DNA of 64,000 bases from Diphasiastrum complanatum (GCA_029204225.1 CM055109.1:21386349-21450348), one strand, 5' to 3'. Positions 8,743-21,111 are shown, counted from the stretch's first letter. Numbers and translations are program-made. Notes: generated by a model from the sequence alone, not told the origin.

Positions 8743-11640
8743 AACGTTGTTGAATATGATGATTATGATCTGATAAGTTGATATTATATTGGTATTGATA
8801 TTGTGCAGTTTTTTTAATTCAAACATTGTGTTTAAGTTTGAATTCGCATTGTTATGTATCATTCTAAATTTATTTTCCTGTCTCCTTTACAGGATGAAAT
8901 AGATGCCTTTGGTATGAGACATGTAGGCGTCCGAGAGGTGTATCAGCTGGGAGAAAGGATGTGTCTCTATCTCATTATTTGAAAAACCTTCAAAATAATG
9001 AGATTTGTATATATCATTAATCTTTTAATCCATATGCTACCACCGTCATTATGGCTATCAAGTCATTATCTGTTTGTTTAGATGGCCATACGTATGCCAA
9101 AGGAACATATAGAATAATTTTTGTGAAAAGGAATTTGGCCATTAAAATATTGGGTTATACTCCCAATGAGACTACAAAAAGATCATTGGCAATTTCCCTT
9201 TATTCGGGTTACATTGATATGAGCAAAAGGAAAAATTTAGAATTTTTGGATCCATATGAAAGGAGAGTATTCCTTCATGACAATACCATCCGTCTGAAGA
9301 GCTTGTGTAAGGTGGAATTGTGGAAAATATGAAATTATTATTACAGGGTTGTTTTTTTTCAAGCTAAAAATTTCAACATGCACCTTTCAAACACCCGAAC
9401 ATGGATGTAAAGAAATGTACCTATTTTTCCAAGCAACTTTTGCTCAAAAGGTGCACGCAAACATATTTATAAGAAGAAATATAGTCAAAGAAAAGTAAAC
9501 ATTGTTTTCACCGTTGGGAAAGTCTGCATCCTTGCCCAGCCTTCCCCGTTGAAAGGGTCTCGAAGGGCAGCACACCCCAATCATCCCCCGCCCCCCCCCC
9601 CCCCCCCTAATTCATTTTGTTACATGTATAAGTATTATGACCATAGTGCCTTGTACAGCAAAATAAAGTTGGGCATTTTTCCAAGCCATAAAGGGCTTTA
9701 TGGCCATAATGCACATGGTGGATTTTTGTTATAATTATGGCCATAATGCCTAGTAAAAATCTTTTATGAATCCCTTATTCTATCTTTTTTACATTATTTA
9801 AAATAAAAATCAGTAATGACATTTTATGCCAAGTATAATTGTAGTAGTTTGAGGGTTACACTATATTTTTTGCATAGAGGATGCTATGGCCACAATACCC
9901 CCAAATTTCTTGTGAAGCCATGGTTTTATTTTTTCAACAAGAAGAAGAGAGAATCCCCAATGACCTTTACTCAAGGCAAAACCTCAACAGTTCAAGAGTT
10001 ATGCCTTATGCCTTCTGCCTACAAGCTCCCCCCTTGGCGGCAAGGCCTTCATAACACACTCCTAAGACTTCACCCCTTACACTATCATGAAAATGTTTGT
10101 AAAGTTACATGAAATTGTGACAACAATTGTGATGTGAAATTGTCATCATGACATATTTCCAATGAAATCTTATCCCACACATTAAACTAGTTGAACCTAA
10201 CCTGCCTCGCACACCATGGACCACAATTTAAAACCTTAGTTTCTAGAGTTTACATGAAGAAGGATATTCTTCTCAAAACTTTATGTCAATTCAATCATGC
10301 ATCTATAGATTTATAGCAATTACATGCTCCGATCGTGGTCCATGCACATGAATGAGCTTGATAATTGCATTTTCTTTCAATCTTAGAGTAAAACTAGGAA
10401 ACAAGAGTACATAGCCCCACATAAAAAAAAAAACCAAGTGACTCTTGATAACATAGCAAAATATTAAATGTTTGACTTACAAACACAAGAAATCATATTC
10501 TGATTTATTTGTGTAGAAATCACTCACATAAATTAATCCAAACCCTATGTTTTGAATCGTCCTCCACACAACCTTCTGGTATGATGGGTGCTTCAAATTG
10601 GACAAATGTCCATCCAATTAAAAGTGCTTGTGAATATCGAGATGCTTTGTATTTCAATTAATTTATTATATAAAATATTCACCTTAGAGATAAAAATATA
10701 GACTTGATTTTACAAAAGGGAAGTCTCTGGCGGTGGCACTTTTGTTGGCAACCCACTCCCCCCAAAAGAAATCAATATGAATGATTGATATGGTGGTAAT
10801 GAGTTTCTCAACAATTCGTGATTCTAAAATAGAATGAACAAAATATAAGAACTTAATAAGATGCTAAGTATATCCTACATCCTCTTTATTGAATATACAT
10901 AATTAATATGCTTGTATGAAATTTGGCATTGGCATAAATCACATAAATCATTAATGACCTTATATAAAATTCATATTCTATAGGCAAGGCAATTCCACTA
11001 AAGTACTTGTTAATTTTGATCCTCTTCTTCTCTCTCAAATGATTAGTAGAATCAGTTAATAGTTGAATGCATGAAATCAATTTCAAGGCTTGGAACTTAG
11101 AACTAAGGGTAACTTCTGAGTGCATCTGTTGGTATGCAATTGTTCTGAAATTAAAAGCCATTCAAATTAAAGTTTCTGTACAGATGAAACTTATGAAGAA
11201 GAACCCATGTATTGATGTTGCAATTACTACTCATATGGTTTGGATCAGAGCAAAATCCTTACTGATATTTTCTCTTAGTTTAATTATCAAATATGGGGAG
11301 AAAGAAGAACTCTTATGCTCCCCCTAGCATACAAGATCAAACAGACATAATCAACTTTCACATGTATTTCCATTCAAATGGAAAGCATGCTACACCACTT
11401 GCAAGCCTTTGATTTCAAATTTTTGCAAGATATTCGGCTGTTCATCTGGTATCTCTTCTTCATCATTACCTTTGAGATTAGAGGTTTGGATGTCAGCATG
11501 CCAAGGTAGCAGAAGACATGTATAACAGTCTAAGATGATATCGCAAACGTGGGCTAATTGCAAATTGATAAGGGAATACTCCACAGCATTGGAAATGGAT
11601 ATATTTCTTTATCTGGACAGGATCCAAGGGTCTGTATACT
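8743..11640. other. intergenic spacer, no supported gene
   Basis: AT-rich DNA with no protein I recognise. A 93-codon plus-strand ORF at 9051-9332 (SVCLDGHTYAKGTYRIIFVK ... LEFLDPYERRVF) lies behind an exon-like stretch after a CAG acceptor at 8891-8893, and might be a remnant of an unidentified gene. A C-tract sits at 9585-9607. The rest (9340-11640) shows only short unrelated ORFs. Confidence 0.5.
9585..9607. repeat. poly-C tract
   Basis: A run of C interrupted by one G at 9590. Simple homopolymer, length unreliable in assemblies. Confidence 0.9.
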
Positions 11641-13518
11641 TTATTGTATGTCTTGATGTACTTCCTGATTGTTCGGTAATTGCAAGTCTAGGCTTTGTTC
11701 TGGGGCGTTTGTAAGCCGAGCTGCGTTCATTTTGTAGAAAGCTCGGGTTCTGATTGTGAGAATGATTCCCAGAATGCATCCGAATGCACTCACTCCAGCC
11801 ATAATAAGAAAAGCGTTTTGGTAACACTGTTTTCCAACACACACAAGAGCTTTGCTCTGTCCTGGATGAGCAGCTGGGCTAGGCGAAGGAGCTATATGGC
11901 CAGCTGCAGTAGCTAACATATGCTGCTGTCTGTGTTGCTTCTGAGCTTCACGATCATACAGCTTTCCACCAACGAGAACAGACATCAGCTCAGTTCCGAG
12001 AGGTAGTGACATAGTGGCAAGGTTGTAAAGGGTCCCGAAGAACGTCAGACCGAAGATCTCAGATACTATGATGAACAAAATAGGAGCTTGGAAACCATAG
12101 CAGAAGCCAATGATTATGGATCCCACGTTAAGTGCACCAGGCACAGCAAATGCGAACAAGAGATGGCCGATGCATCCGACCGCCAGCGGTAGGGCGAAGA
12201 AAACAGGCCTGGGGATGGAATATCTGTGCAGACAGAATTCGGAAACAAATCCAGAAGAGACTCTTCCAATGAAATTCCATATGCTAACCAGAGAGACGAA
12301 TGTGCTGGTCTGTAGGGAGGAGGCTCCAAGCGCTGAGCCAAACTGACCGATGTTGTCGATGGCCATCAATCCTGTGCCTAATGCACAGGTTGAAATTGTG
12401 AACAGCAGCCAGAAATCTATTTTGAATAAAGCCTGTAGGACGGTGTGATTCTCCCCTCGGTTTATCTTTTCTCCAAATCCTCCGAAGACGCCTTTTGCCA
12501 GCGCTATCACTTCTAGTTGTTCTACGGTAGTTGCATTGCTGTGAGAGGTTAAAGCTGGCGTTGAGGCTGGGAGGGAGTGTATCTTGTGAGCTGAGGGAAT
12601 TCCTTTCTCTGAAATATTGTTGGCATCCCGCAAATTTTTTGCCTTTGCCTCGTTGATTGCTGCTTTCCTCGGAGTGGTGATTATTCTAGCTTTTCTGTCG
12701 TCTATAACAAAATGGAGCACAACTCCAAGAGGGAATAGGAGAATGAATAGGGCAACCGCTGCAAGGATTTCGTTCTCCTTGCGGGTGACTGTACTTAGCT
12801 TCTGAACTAAGATTACGACCAGCAGGAATGCTGCCAAAAAAAGGGATGTCCCCAGGAGAAAATTGAATCTGCGTGTCTCATTGCCTTCGTTAGTGGGGGG
12901 CCGACGACGGATCAGAAACATGAAGCTGAGGAAAACGATCGTGGGCAACCACATGATCAGCAACACGAATGAGCTCGGATTGTTGCCATATATTGCATGG
13001 TAGACCTGTGCAAGAATTGCTCCGCTTAGTCCAATGAATCCTTTCAATAGGCCTAGCACAAATCCTCTATTGCCCGGAAAATTCTTTATGCCTGTGACGA
13101 TAACGCCTGTGTTGACAAACGCTGTGGCATTGAAGCAGATGAAGTGATATAAACTCATCTGCCATACAGTTGGAGGAGCTATTCTCTCAGTGATTCCAAG
13201 CCATATCATGATGGATCCTACTACGTTGAGGATTGATCCTAGCAGAATAACCGACCATGCACCCGTGAAGTCCTGAAGCACTCCAGAGACTATGCCGAGG
13301 TTGCCTCCTAGATCCTTGTAGAACCCAATTGTAGTAATCTGCTCTTGGTTGTATCCCAGGGTGAGCTTCATCGTCTGAGAGTAGATACCAAATGCGTAGA
13401 CAGTGCCATTACAGGCCATGATGAACAAAGATGCTGCCATGGTCGTCCATCTGCTCTTAATAAAGTCCTTTAAGAGGCTTGTTCTCTCACCTGGAGCTGC
13501 CATTTCCTCTTCTCCCAA
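11641..13518 (-). CDS. nodulin-like / NFD4-type major facilitator superfamily transporter
   Basis: A single uninterrupted 625-codon ORF, the only long intact host frame in the first 30 kb. After a short cytosolic N-terminus (MGEEEMAAPGERTSLL) the Nodulin-like domain spans about residues 20-270 (FIKSRWTTMAASLFIMACNG, YNQEQITTIGFYKDLGGNLG, NFPGNRGFVLGLLKG). A variable cytosolic loop covers about 275-360. The second MFS half follows (KIDFWLLFTISTCALGTGLM, FIGRVSSGFVSEFCLHRY, SEIFGLTFFGTLYNLA), with a family-typical CVGKQCYQNAF segment near residue 575. About twelve membrane segments are visible, and the length matches plant NFD4-like proteins (about 550-640). Family members sit in plasma or organelle membranes and their substrates are mostly unknown. 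A second Met at codon 6 could also serve as start. The stop codon overlaps an AATAAA on the minus strand. Confidence 0.93.
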   Translation of the reverse strand: MGEEEMAAPGERTSLLKDFIKSRWTTMAASLFIMACNGTVYAFGIYSQTMKLTLGYNQEQITTIGFYKDLGGNLGIVSGVLQDFTGAWSVILLGSILNVVGSIMIWLGITERIAPPTVWQMSLYHFICFNATAFVNTGVIVTGIKNFPGNRGFVLGLLKGFIGLSGAILAQVYHAIYGNNPSSFVLLIMWLPTIVFLSFMFLIRRRPPTNEGNETRRFNFLLGTSLFLAAFLLVVILVQKLSTVTRKENEILAAVALFILLFPLGVVLHFVIDDRKARIITTPRKAAINEAKAKNLRDANNISEKGIPSAHKIHSLPASTPALTSHSNATTVEQLEVIALAKGVFGGFGEKINRGENHTVLQALFKIDFWLLFTISTCALGTGLMAIDNIGQFGSALGASSLQTSTFVSLVSIWNFIGRVSSGFVSEFCLHRYSIPRPVFFALPLAVGCIGHLLFAFAVPGALNVGSIIIGFCYGFQAPILFIIVSEIFGLTFFGTLYNLATMSLPLGTELMSVLVGGKLYDREAQKQHRQQHMLATAAGHIAPSPSPAAHPGQSKALVCVGKQCYQNAFLIMAGVSAFGCILGIILTIRTRAFYKMNAARLTNAPEQSLDLQLPNNQEVHQDIQ

Positions 13519-13621
13519 AGCTGCAAAAGTCTACCTCTTTTCGTGTTTTGGTGTAGCTTTAAAAATGCAACAGCGAGACAACCGCCAGAGAGATATACGC
13601 ATAGCTGCTATTAAACCAAGA

Positions 13622-13632
13622 GTATATATGAT
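13622..13632 (-). promoter_or_regulatory. possible TATA box of the MFS gene
   Basis: The plus strand has GTATATATGAT, read as ATCATATATAC on the minus strand, about 105 bp upstream of the MFS start. Position and sequence fit a plant TATA box; no transcript data support it. Confidence 0.35.
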
Positions 13633-13639
13633 ACTTCAC

Positions 13640-15520
13640 TAGCCATAATTCATACACAGAAGAGATGGTTATTGCTGCTCAGATTTGCATACATAAATGT
13701 ACTTACGTGAAATTTTCTAAGCGATTCTATAGCAGAATGGAAGCAAAAGCCTTCCTCACTCTAACCAATAGCAGCCACACCACCCGCAACCACGAAAGAA
13801 TGATGTCACTCTAATCACTGAAGAGTCTAGATGTTTGCTTAGTTGCTATTGACTAGCAGAAAATTAAACTATATTGCTCAAACAAACCAAACACACACTT
13901 ACTTCTGCTCAGGTCTGAATGCATAACAAAACAGTTTTGAGAAATTTCTCAGACCGACAATAGCAATATGGATGCAAAGAAGAATATTCCAGGCCAGGTT
14001 TCCTTCAGGCTATCCCTCACTCTACAAAGAGTAGCAAGTAGCTGCAAATACCTCTCTGGCTTCATGCCTCACACTCCATGACCTTTATACATCTTCGACA
14101 GCAAGCTCCTGTGCTTCAAACTGAAATGTCATGTGCATTTTATTCTACCCAATTCTGCCCCACATACCCCACCCCATCGCCCACAATCAAATCTTTTGAT
14201 TTTTCTCAAAAACCCACAATCAATTCTCGAAATCAACCGTCGGTCGGTGTCACTGCTCAGATTGCCCAGCTCAATCACCCACTTTCCGTGCTGCGTTTCT
14301 TGGTTGTCAGCTCAAGCACACACTGAATGACGGGTGTCTGTGGCAAATTCACACAAAGGGAGGCGCTGTCGTTCACCCAAAACATTTCTGTTCACTTCAC
14401 GACAGCTAACGCCAACAAACAAGTCAACACTTGTCCACTTGACCGCCCGCTTGGATGCTGTCCGCGTGGTAGATTTGCCGGTCACAATTGGCATAAGTTA
14501 GTGCTAATCACGTGGCAAAATCCAGATGCTCCTAGGAATATCCAAGGGTGGCTGCATACTCCTGATACAAGACGGGAGTACCTGCCAGCAGCCCAGCTGA
14601 TTTGGATTCCACCTTGCAAGCCTCTCAGAAATTGCACAATGCAAATGTGTCAAAGCATCCCCTATGGCCTTTCAAAGAAGAGCTCAAAATTACAAAATCT
14701 GGTTGAAATATTTCTGTCACTTTTCTTCAAATTTCAGATATTACACACTTTTACTTACATTGACAGCTAAAAGACAGCCACCGACTACCATTATTGTTTT
14801 TGCAAAAAAGGAAAGGTGGGTTTGGCACTCATCAGTGAGACCATTGATTCAAACATTTGTAAGATTTTGTATGCGCTCCAAGGTGGGTTTCAAGTGAGAC
14901 CATTCATTCAAACATTTGTAAGATTTTGTGTGTGCTCCAAGGTGGGTTTCAAGTGAGACCATTCATTACAGGGTTTGTATGTGCTCACAAAATCTTTTTT
15001 GAGTTTTTAGAGCTTCTCGGTTTCTAGATGAGCATGATTCATTATTAGAAGTGTTCATATGGATGACTTGAAATCCATGAAAATACAAATGGCTGAAATG
15101 GTATGTTTGTTGTAAAGAAAATTTTCATGCATACACAAGTTCATCTTCTTGTGCATTTTGATTGAAGAGGGATCCATTGTTGAACAAGATGGACGGCTTT
15201 GTGAGACAAAGGGTTGCATTGCAGAAGGTTGGCTTATCCAAGAATCTTTGTTTTACATCACAAAAATAATCTCACAATTGCACCCTACATTTGATCTAAA
15301 AATACATTTGATCTAATGACAATGTCAGTGATACTAAGTTGCATATGTCACAGTGGCAAAAGAAGAAGTCGATGTTGTTCGAATGGCTGCGACTCAACTA
15401 CAAAATTGTGGATTTTCTAAACATTTGTCTTTGAAGAAACATTTTTCTAAACTTCCCGACTTGTGGCCGTGTTATCTTTTTGGTTTGTTTTTTTGTGGTT
15501 AGTTGGTTTGAGCGGGGGTT

Positions 15521-15522
<2 letters not shown>
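13640..15522. other. spacer upstream of the MFS gene
   Basis: No gene supported. The ORFs at 14078-14770 overlap in several frames and show no recognisable domain. The stretch contains the tandem repeat at 14814-14980. Confidence 0.5.
14814..14980. repeat. three copies of a 59-61 bp tandem repeat
   Basis: The unit CCAAGGTGGGTTTCAAGTGA plus GACCATTCATTCAAAC... appears three times. The first copy is diverged at its left part and the third is shortened. Confidence 0.8.

Positions 15523-15598
<76 letters not shown>
15523..15598. repeat. (CT)n microsatellite
   Basis: About 37 uninterrupted CT dinucleotides. It produces artificial Leu/Ser and Arg/Glu ORFs on the two strands. Confidence 0.95.
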
Positions 15599-15600
<2 letters not shown>

Positions 15601-17189
15601 GTTGACACCAAATTGGGTGATGTAAAGCTCAATACAGGGGGAGATCTAGTGAACAAGACACTTGCCATGTCAGCCTGCCACCTAGGATTCACACGTGCGA
15701 GTTCAAAACAACCAATTAACCTGTAGGAGGGCGCACTTTTTCAAGGCCAATCAACTCAAAAACTTGCAAACACTCAACCAAGCCTAAAAGTGATGATCCA
15801 AATAGTCTTAAATGGTCTCTAAGAGTTCCATGAAGCCTTCATACAGATCCTATGAAGCAGTATGGGCGGAGAACCATGAATTCTTGATTTCTAGAAGTCA
15901 AAATTGCTACAAACTTGATGGAATTGAAACATAAGCCTCTACCCATCAATTTATAGGTCTGATAGCTTATTGGCAAGGTAAAAAGGAATACAAATCATGC
16001 TTGAAAAAATCCAGAATGATTCCCTTATGAATCTAGAGAAATCCATCTCCCAAAATTCACCAAAATTGGTCAATTTTTTACCTCCTACAAACCCAATTGC
16101 TGGAATTCTTGGCTCTATCTTCTAGGAAAGCTTCAAAAGACTATGATTCATCATTTCCCAGCTTCAATTGATGTTCAACAACCTCCTACCATCCAAGTTC
16201 ATGAAAAAACGAGCAAAAATCATGAATTTTAGCCCTTTCTAGGTTTTTTCACCATGCCCAATTGGAATTTAATGGCAAGAAATTTTTCCAAATCCACATG
16301 CAATCCAATATACAGAAATATAGCCAACCAATTGATCTGAACTTGCTGGATTTTGAATTTTAACCTCCATTTTGTGCCAAAATCATGGAAAACAAGCCAA
16401 ATTTGTCCACAAAAGAGCCTAGAATCCAAATACATGGGAAGATCCAACATGCAAACTGAATTTCAACTATTTCAAAGTGTATTAACTTGCTGAAAATTTC
16501 AGATTCTTAGCTAGTTTTGAGCTACACATGCTAAAACTCCAAAAAAGACACCAAAATGGATTTCCTAGCACAATTCTCCATAAACCACAATGAAAGTTGA
16601 GAGAGATATGGAACATGCAAATTGAATTTGGGAAGATCCACCAACTTGCAACTTTGCTCCTCTCCTTGGATGAGAATACTAGTTGAATACCACCAGGCTC
16701 CAATGAAAAGCACCACCTCTCCAAACTTGTAAGCCTTGCTCTGATACCACTATAAGGGAAGCTCTTTAGATCCTGCTTACAAATCCCAAACACAAAGGAT
16801 AACACACTATGGAGAAACCATCCAACCAAGTAGAAGCATCCAATCAATCTCTAGAAGTTTCACCCCCAAGCCAAGGAACAAGAAGCATGAATGTAGAGTG
16901 GGAGCCTGGCAATGAATCAAGAACCATGATGAGAAGAGGGCGAGTTTGGACCCATTATATAGAGCTAAAAGCATCCTGCGCACTTAGCCATGCATAGCTC
17001 TAAGTTCCCTATACATAGATTCACCTGGAATAGAGTCCTATGCATTGACCAACTATTCATAGGATTGCTATTGATAACTCTACACATGCATACACTATCT
17101 CATACCTTGTCTAAACTCCATTTAGTGTGTTCTAGGCCTCACAAGGATATTAGTTACTTTTGAGTCATGTCCAGTATGACGTGGCATAA
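15599..17189. other. spacer with a lone Copia-type primer binding site
   Basis: GCTCTGATACCA at 16738-16749 is a minus-strand Met-tRNA primer binding site. No gag is readable to its left and no clear TG-start LTR to its right, so it is probably all that remains of an LTR element. ORFs here are AT-rich chance frames. Confidence 0.4.
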
Positions 17190-18044
17190 CTAACAGCTTG
17201 TTTCACTGGAGGACCGTGTATCCAAGACTAGTATTATATTGTATCCTATGTACTGGTCATGGACATAACACTCCCTTTGATTGCTACTTCCGATCTTGTC
17301 TCTGGTTTGACTCCCTCTTAGACTTGAAATTCTTCTTCTACTTCTCTCGGTTACTGTAGAGAGCTTGATCAGAGCTATCCTTGTCATCAAGGTGCTCACG
17401 GACTTCCACTTCTTCTCTGATCAAGGTGTTCATGGGCTTCCACCTATTCGCTGATCAAGGTATTCACGGGCTTTCACCTCTTCTCTGATCTCGATTACAG
17501 CCTTCTCAAGGGTCATCTATGGATCTTTAGCAAGCAATGTTTGGGTCGTCTGAAATGATCTTGGTAGAGCTCGCAGCAGGTATGTGAGCTGCTTCTCTGT
17601 TGAGACTGCATTCTCTGTTCCGAAAATGTGTAAGGAAAGGAACAGGTCTTTCATTCTTCTGATGAAGGAGGTCAGGTCTTTACCATCCCATCTCAAATTG
17701 GTCAGTTGATCTTCAAGAAGCTTAATCTGGCTTCGTGATTTCGTTTCAAATTTGGTCAGCAAAGTCTCCCACATTTCTCTTGCACTAGAGAGTGTGGCTA
17801 GATCAAGTGTCAAGTTGTCTTCGATGGAGGAAGATATGATGGCTATTGCCTTGTCGTTTCTTTCTCTCCATTCTTGTAGCTCTTTGCCAATAGTTGTGGA
17901 CATCTCCTTTGTGCCATCAACCCGGAGCCATAGACCTTATCCTTTCAGTATGAGAGAAGTTTTCACCTTCCATGCTAGAAAGTTTGATCCTGAAGAGTCA
18001 AGGATCATACAGATCTTTGATTGAATGCTGCTAATAGATGCCAT
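17190..18044 (-). pseudogene. Copia gag (element D)
   Basis: Gag starts at 18044-18042 (MASISSIQSKICMILDSSGS, then NFLAWKVKTSL). It has an in-frame TAA at 17939-17937 and is then open from 17903 to 17517 through the gag core (RNDKAIAIISSSIED, AREMWETLLTKFE, FIRRMKDLFLSLHIFG, LLRALPRSFQTTQTL). Below 17517 the Lys/Arg-rich tail is traceable with several stops to about 17190. No protease or later domains follow. Its binding site is GCTCTGATACCA at 18084-18095, one base from the LTR. Confidence 0.85.
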
Positions 18045-18096
18045 AGCTTGAAGGAATCAGACGGAGCTCTGATAGAGCTAAATGCTCTGATACCAC

Positions 18097-19304
18097 TGTT
18101 GGGAATTCTGAAAACGTCAGATCACTTTGATATCATTGATGGGAAGGCCAGATGAGAGTCTGTGAATTCCCGGCGGGGATGAAGGCCAGATAGAGCCGAC
18201 TTGGCAGGGGTAGCTACTGCTACTAACTGCGGTCTAATTCTCTTCCAAGCCCTAGATTGCTACTATAGATCTATTGTAAAATTGAACTTGTAAACAGCAG
18301 ATAATGTTAAGTAAAACAACAGCGGAAATATATCTACTATCAACATGCATTCAAAACATTACATATCATACACACATTACAAAATAGAGTATTGCGAAAA
18401 TCGCTTCTATTATTAGAACTGAATATACAATGTTCTCTTGAGCACTGTCTATTTCCCAGATCAGCGCCTTAGCACAAGAGAGGTGTTCTCTCTCACCAGT
18501 AATGCGACTAGCTATTGCTGACCACTATATCAAACTCTTATAGTTCTGTCTATTCTGTATTACTCTCTCAGTCTATATATGTGATCTCCTTCTTATGTGA
18601 TCAATCCAGAGAACTGATTAAGTTAAAAGATCTAATGAAAAGAAATGCATTAGGCTTAATCAATAAACTGACTCTAGTTTCCTGTCGTTGTCCTCTGTGC
18701 ATTAGCCACCTTCTGCCCATCTAGCAATGCCTTCACGTTGCAGACCTTCGCATTTGCCAAAAGGACACTTTCGTGATTTTAAGGGCAAGTTTCACTTTTT
18801 CAAGGGCAATGTCGCTTTTTCCCGAAAAGCAAAAAATGTGACAGTTGGCCAAAAAAACTTTTCTAAGGCATTTGGAGACAGTGTCGCTTTTTCCCGAAAG
18901 GCAAAAAACGTGACAGTGTCGCTTTTTCTCGAAGGGCGAAAAAGCCAATAGTAGGACAGAAACCAGTTCTAGGGTATTTAAAGGCAGTGTCGCATTTATA
19001 AGGGCAAGTGTCGCTTTTTCTCGAAAGGCAAAAAAAAGTCGATAGTGTCGCTTTTTCCCGAAATGCGAAAAACGCGACAGTAGGCCAGAAAACATTTCTA
19101 AGGCATTTTGTGAGTGTCGCCTTTTTCACAAAAATGCAAAAAATGCGACAATGCCGGAGTTGCCAGAGTTATTTTCTAAGTATTTTTTACTTAGGGAAGA
19201 ATTTTCCTCATGACCCAAAAATGCGAATTGTGCGACAAAACAGTTCAAAAATGCAGACTGTGTGAAACATAGTTCAAAATGCACAGTTAGAAAAAATAGC
19301 AACA
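18097..19304 (-). repeat. 5' LTR of Copia element D (approximate ends)
   Basis: It starts TGTTGGGAATTCTG one base after the binding site and ends ATAGCAACA at 19304, the same outer end as LTR A. The array at 18810-19155 lies in its distal (U3) part. No partner LTR is in the window. Confidence 0.5.
18810..19155. repeat. quasi-palindromic GTCGCTTTTTC array in LTR D
   Basis: GTGTCGC(T/A)TTTT occurs about seven times, several times paired with a downstream GCAAAAAACGTGACA or GCGAAAAACGCGACA. The clearest hairpin spans 19047-19078 (GTCGCTTTTT ... AAAAACGCGAC). The unit is related to those at 4035-4345 and 5700-5950. Confidence 0.75.
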
Positions 19305-21111
19305 GAAAAACTAAGGAAAAATGCTAAGGCTTTGAAGGATAGAAACTCTTAGTTTCTTCACCTTGTAGTGCTCAAGATACCATAGCCTCAATCTAGGATT
19401 GTGGTTGAAGAATCAATTGATGTCTCGGAGCTTGGAGGCAAGCCGGTTGACATGGGTTCGCCCGAATCTTAGTGAGTGTTTTACAGATTGCTATATAGCA
19501 TTTAGAGTCCTAGACTCTAAAATGATTCTAACTTGATATTTGTCAATGATATTCCTTGTTATCCTGAATCCATGGCCAGGTTGTTGGATGTAACAAGAGA
19601 GAATGAGTGTGTCCCAATATGTGTGAAGAAACATAAAAAAAAATGCATATTCATGGATGATGAGGCCTTGGAGATTTCGAACGAGGATCAGATAGGTTTC
19701 TCTTGCTTTATATTATAGTGATCTTATTGCAATACTTCGTATCAGACATATTTCAATTTGCGGATTTATTGGGTGCTACATGGCTATTGATCCCAAAATT
19801 TTAATAGATGTACGCTAAACATGGTGTTACTGAGAAATACATTTATGGTTGCAGCATGTGTGTCTACTCAACTTGATATTGGAATGTTAGCATTAGCGTA
19901 TGTTGAAAAGAATGGTGCTATGATGAAATTTTGGTTGGCTCAGAGTGGGTTTGATTTGGGTGGATTGGGTTGGTTTGGGTTTGGGTGGGTTTTGAATAGG
20001 TTGGGATTGAGTGGTTTGGGTTGGGTTGGATCTGATATTGGGTTGGGTTGGGTTTGAGTGGGGTGGGTTGGGTTGGGCTTGAGTGGGTTGGGTTAGGTGG
20101 GGTTGAGTGGGCTTGAGTGGGTTGGGTTAGGCTGGGCTTGGTTATGTAATAGAATTACTAGTCAATCTGTAACCATTTTGACAATGTGTTTTCTTTGCAG
20201 TTTTATTGTGGTTGGATTGATGGTAATGTAGTTATTGCATATTGGTACTGTATTTGATTTTAATGCAATTGTTATCTGATTTATACAATAGACAATATAC
20301 TCTTCTGGAACATTGGCTCCATTTGGTATTTGAACTATGCATGGAAGGGAACTCAACATCGCAAGTAGTCACTTGGAAGAGTAGGGTCAAACATGAAAGA
20401 ATGTGGAATGATTTGTATTGACTTTTGAGGAAATACATGACTTAACTAAGGGGTTAATAGGAGGCATTAACGAAAGTAGAGTCTAAGGGAGTACATTCAG
20501 TTATCATCATGTGTTGGATAATTTTAAGGATGTATCCACAAACTAATTTTGTAAATCAAAATATTGAGTTAAAAAGCTAAACCCTAAACCAATCAATCCA
20601 CCTCTATGTACAATAATCCTTGGCTAAAGAAAAGATGAGGTACAAATGCATTTTATGAATGAATTTGTTGTTTGAAGTAAATTGACTTTTGACTCTCCAT
20701 TGTTAATTGTTTAATAAGATGGTACACTTACCATCAAGCCCTTGGCAAGATGTGCATTGACTATCATGCTCTTCACAAGATAACCATTCCAAATGCATAT
20801 CTTAATAAGGGCTTTCAATAAGATGTATATTTTTTTAGAATATGTCAAATAGATATAGAACTGATTTTGGAACTATGACCTCAAAATTATATTGGGTTAT
20901 CTTATGCTCATACAACATTTCAAGTCTTAAAGAACATAGTGTTTGAGTCATTATTGCATATGTTTGTGTTCGTATTCTTTGATAATAGTTTAATCTACAA
21001 CACGAATATGTAGGACCATACATTTCGACTCAGTTCTGAGCATTGTCCTTGAATCAAATCAGTTGGGGCCAACGAAATGTGGCTAAGGATTAAGCAAAAT
21101 TGATGGCACAT
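19305..21111. other. spacer between Copia D and Gypsy G1
   Basis: No gene supported; short unrelated ORFs only (for example 19533-19718). It contains the G/T-rich minisatellite at 19937-20145. The part from 20450 to 21111 is featureless AT-rich DNA. Confidence 0.5.
19937..20145. repeat. G/T-rich minisatellite (GGGTTGGGTT(T)GAGT type)
   Basis: A strand-biased array built from GGGTTGGG, GAGTGGGTTGGG and GGTTAGG units, with no C except for a few interruptions. It resembles degenerate telomeric DNA but lacks an exact TTTAGGG array. Confidence 0.85.

Noticed and set aside
12110-12346. ORFs on either strand inside the MFS gene
   Set aside because: Shadow frames of the intact MFS coding sequence.
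15447-15726. Two overlapping ORFs with poly-Arg/Glu and poly-Ser/Leu
   Set aside because: They are translations of the (CT)n tract on both strands, with no other protein signal.
16738-16749. Full LTR element around the lone primer binding site
   Set aside because: No gag-like frame on the expected side and no TG-start LTR on the other; only the motif can be supported.
19937-20145. Interstitial telomere
   Set aside because: No run of TTTAGGG or TTAGGG repeats; only degenerate GGGTT units.
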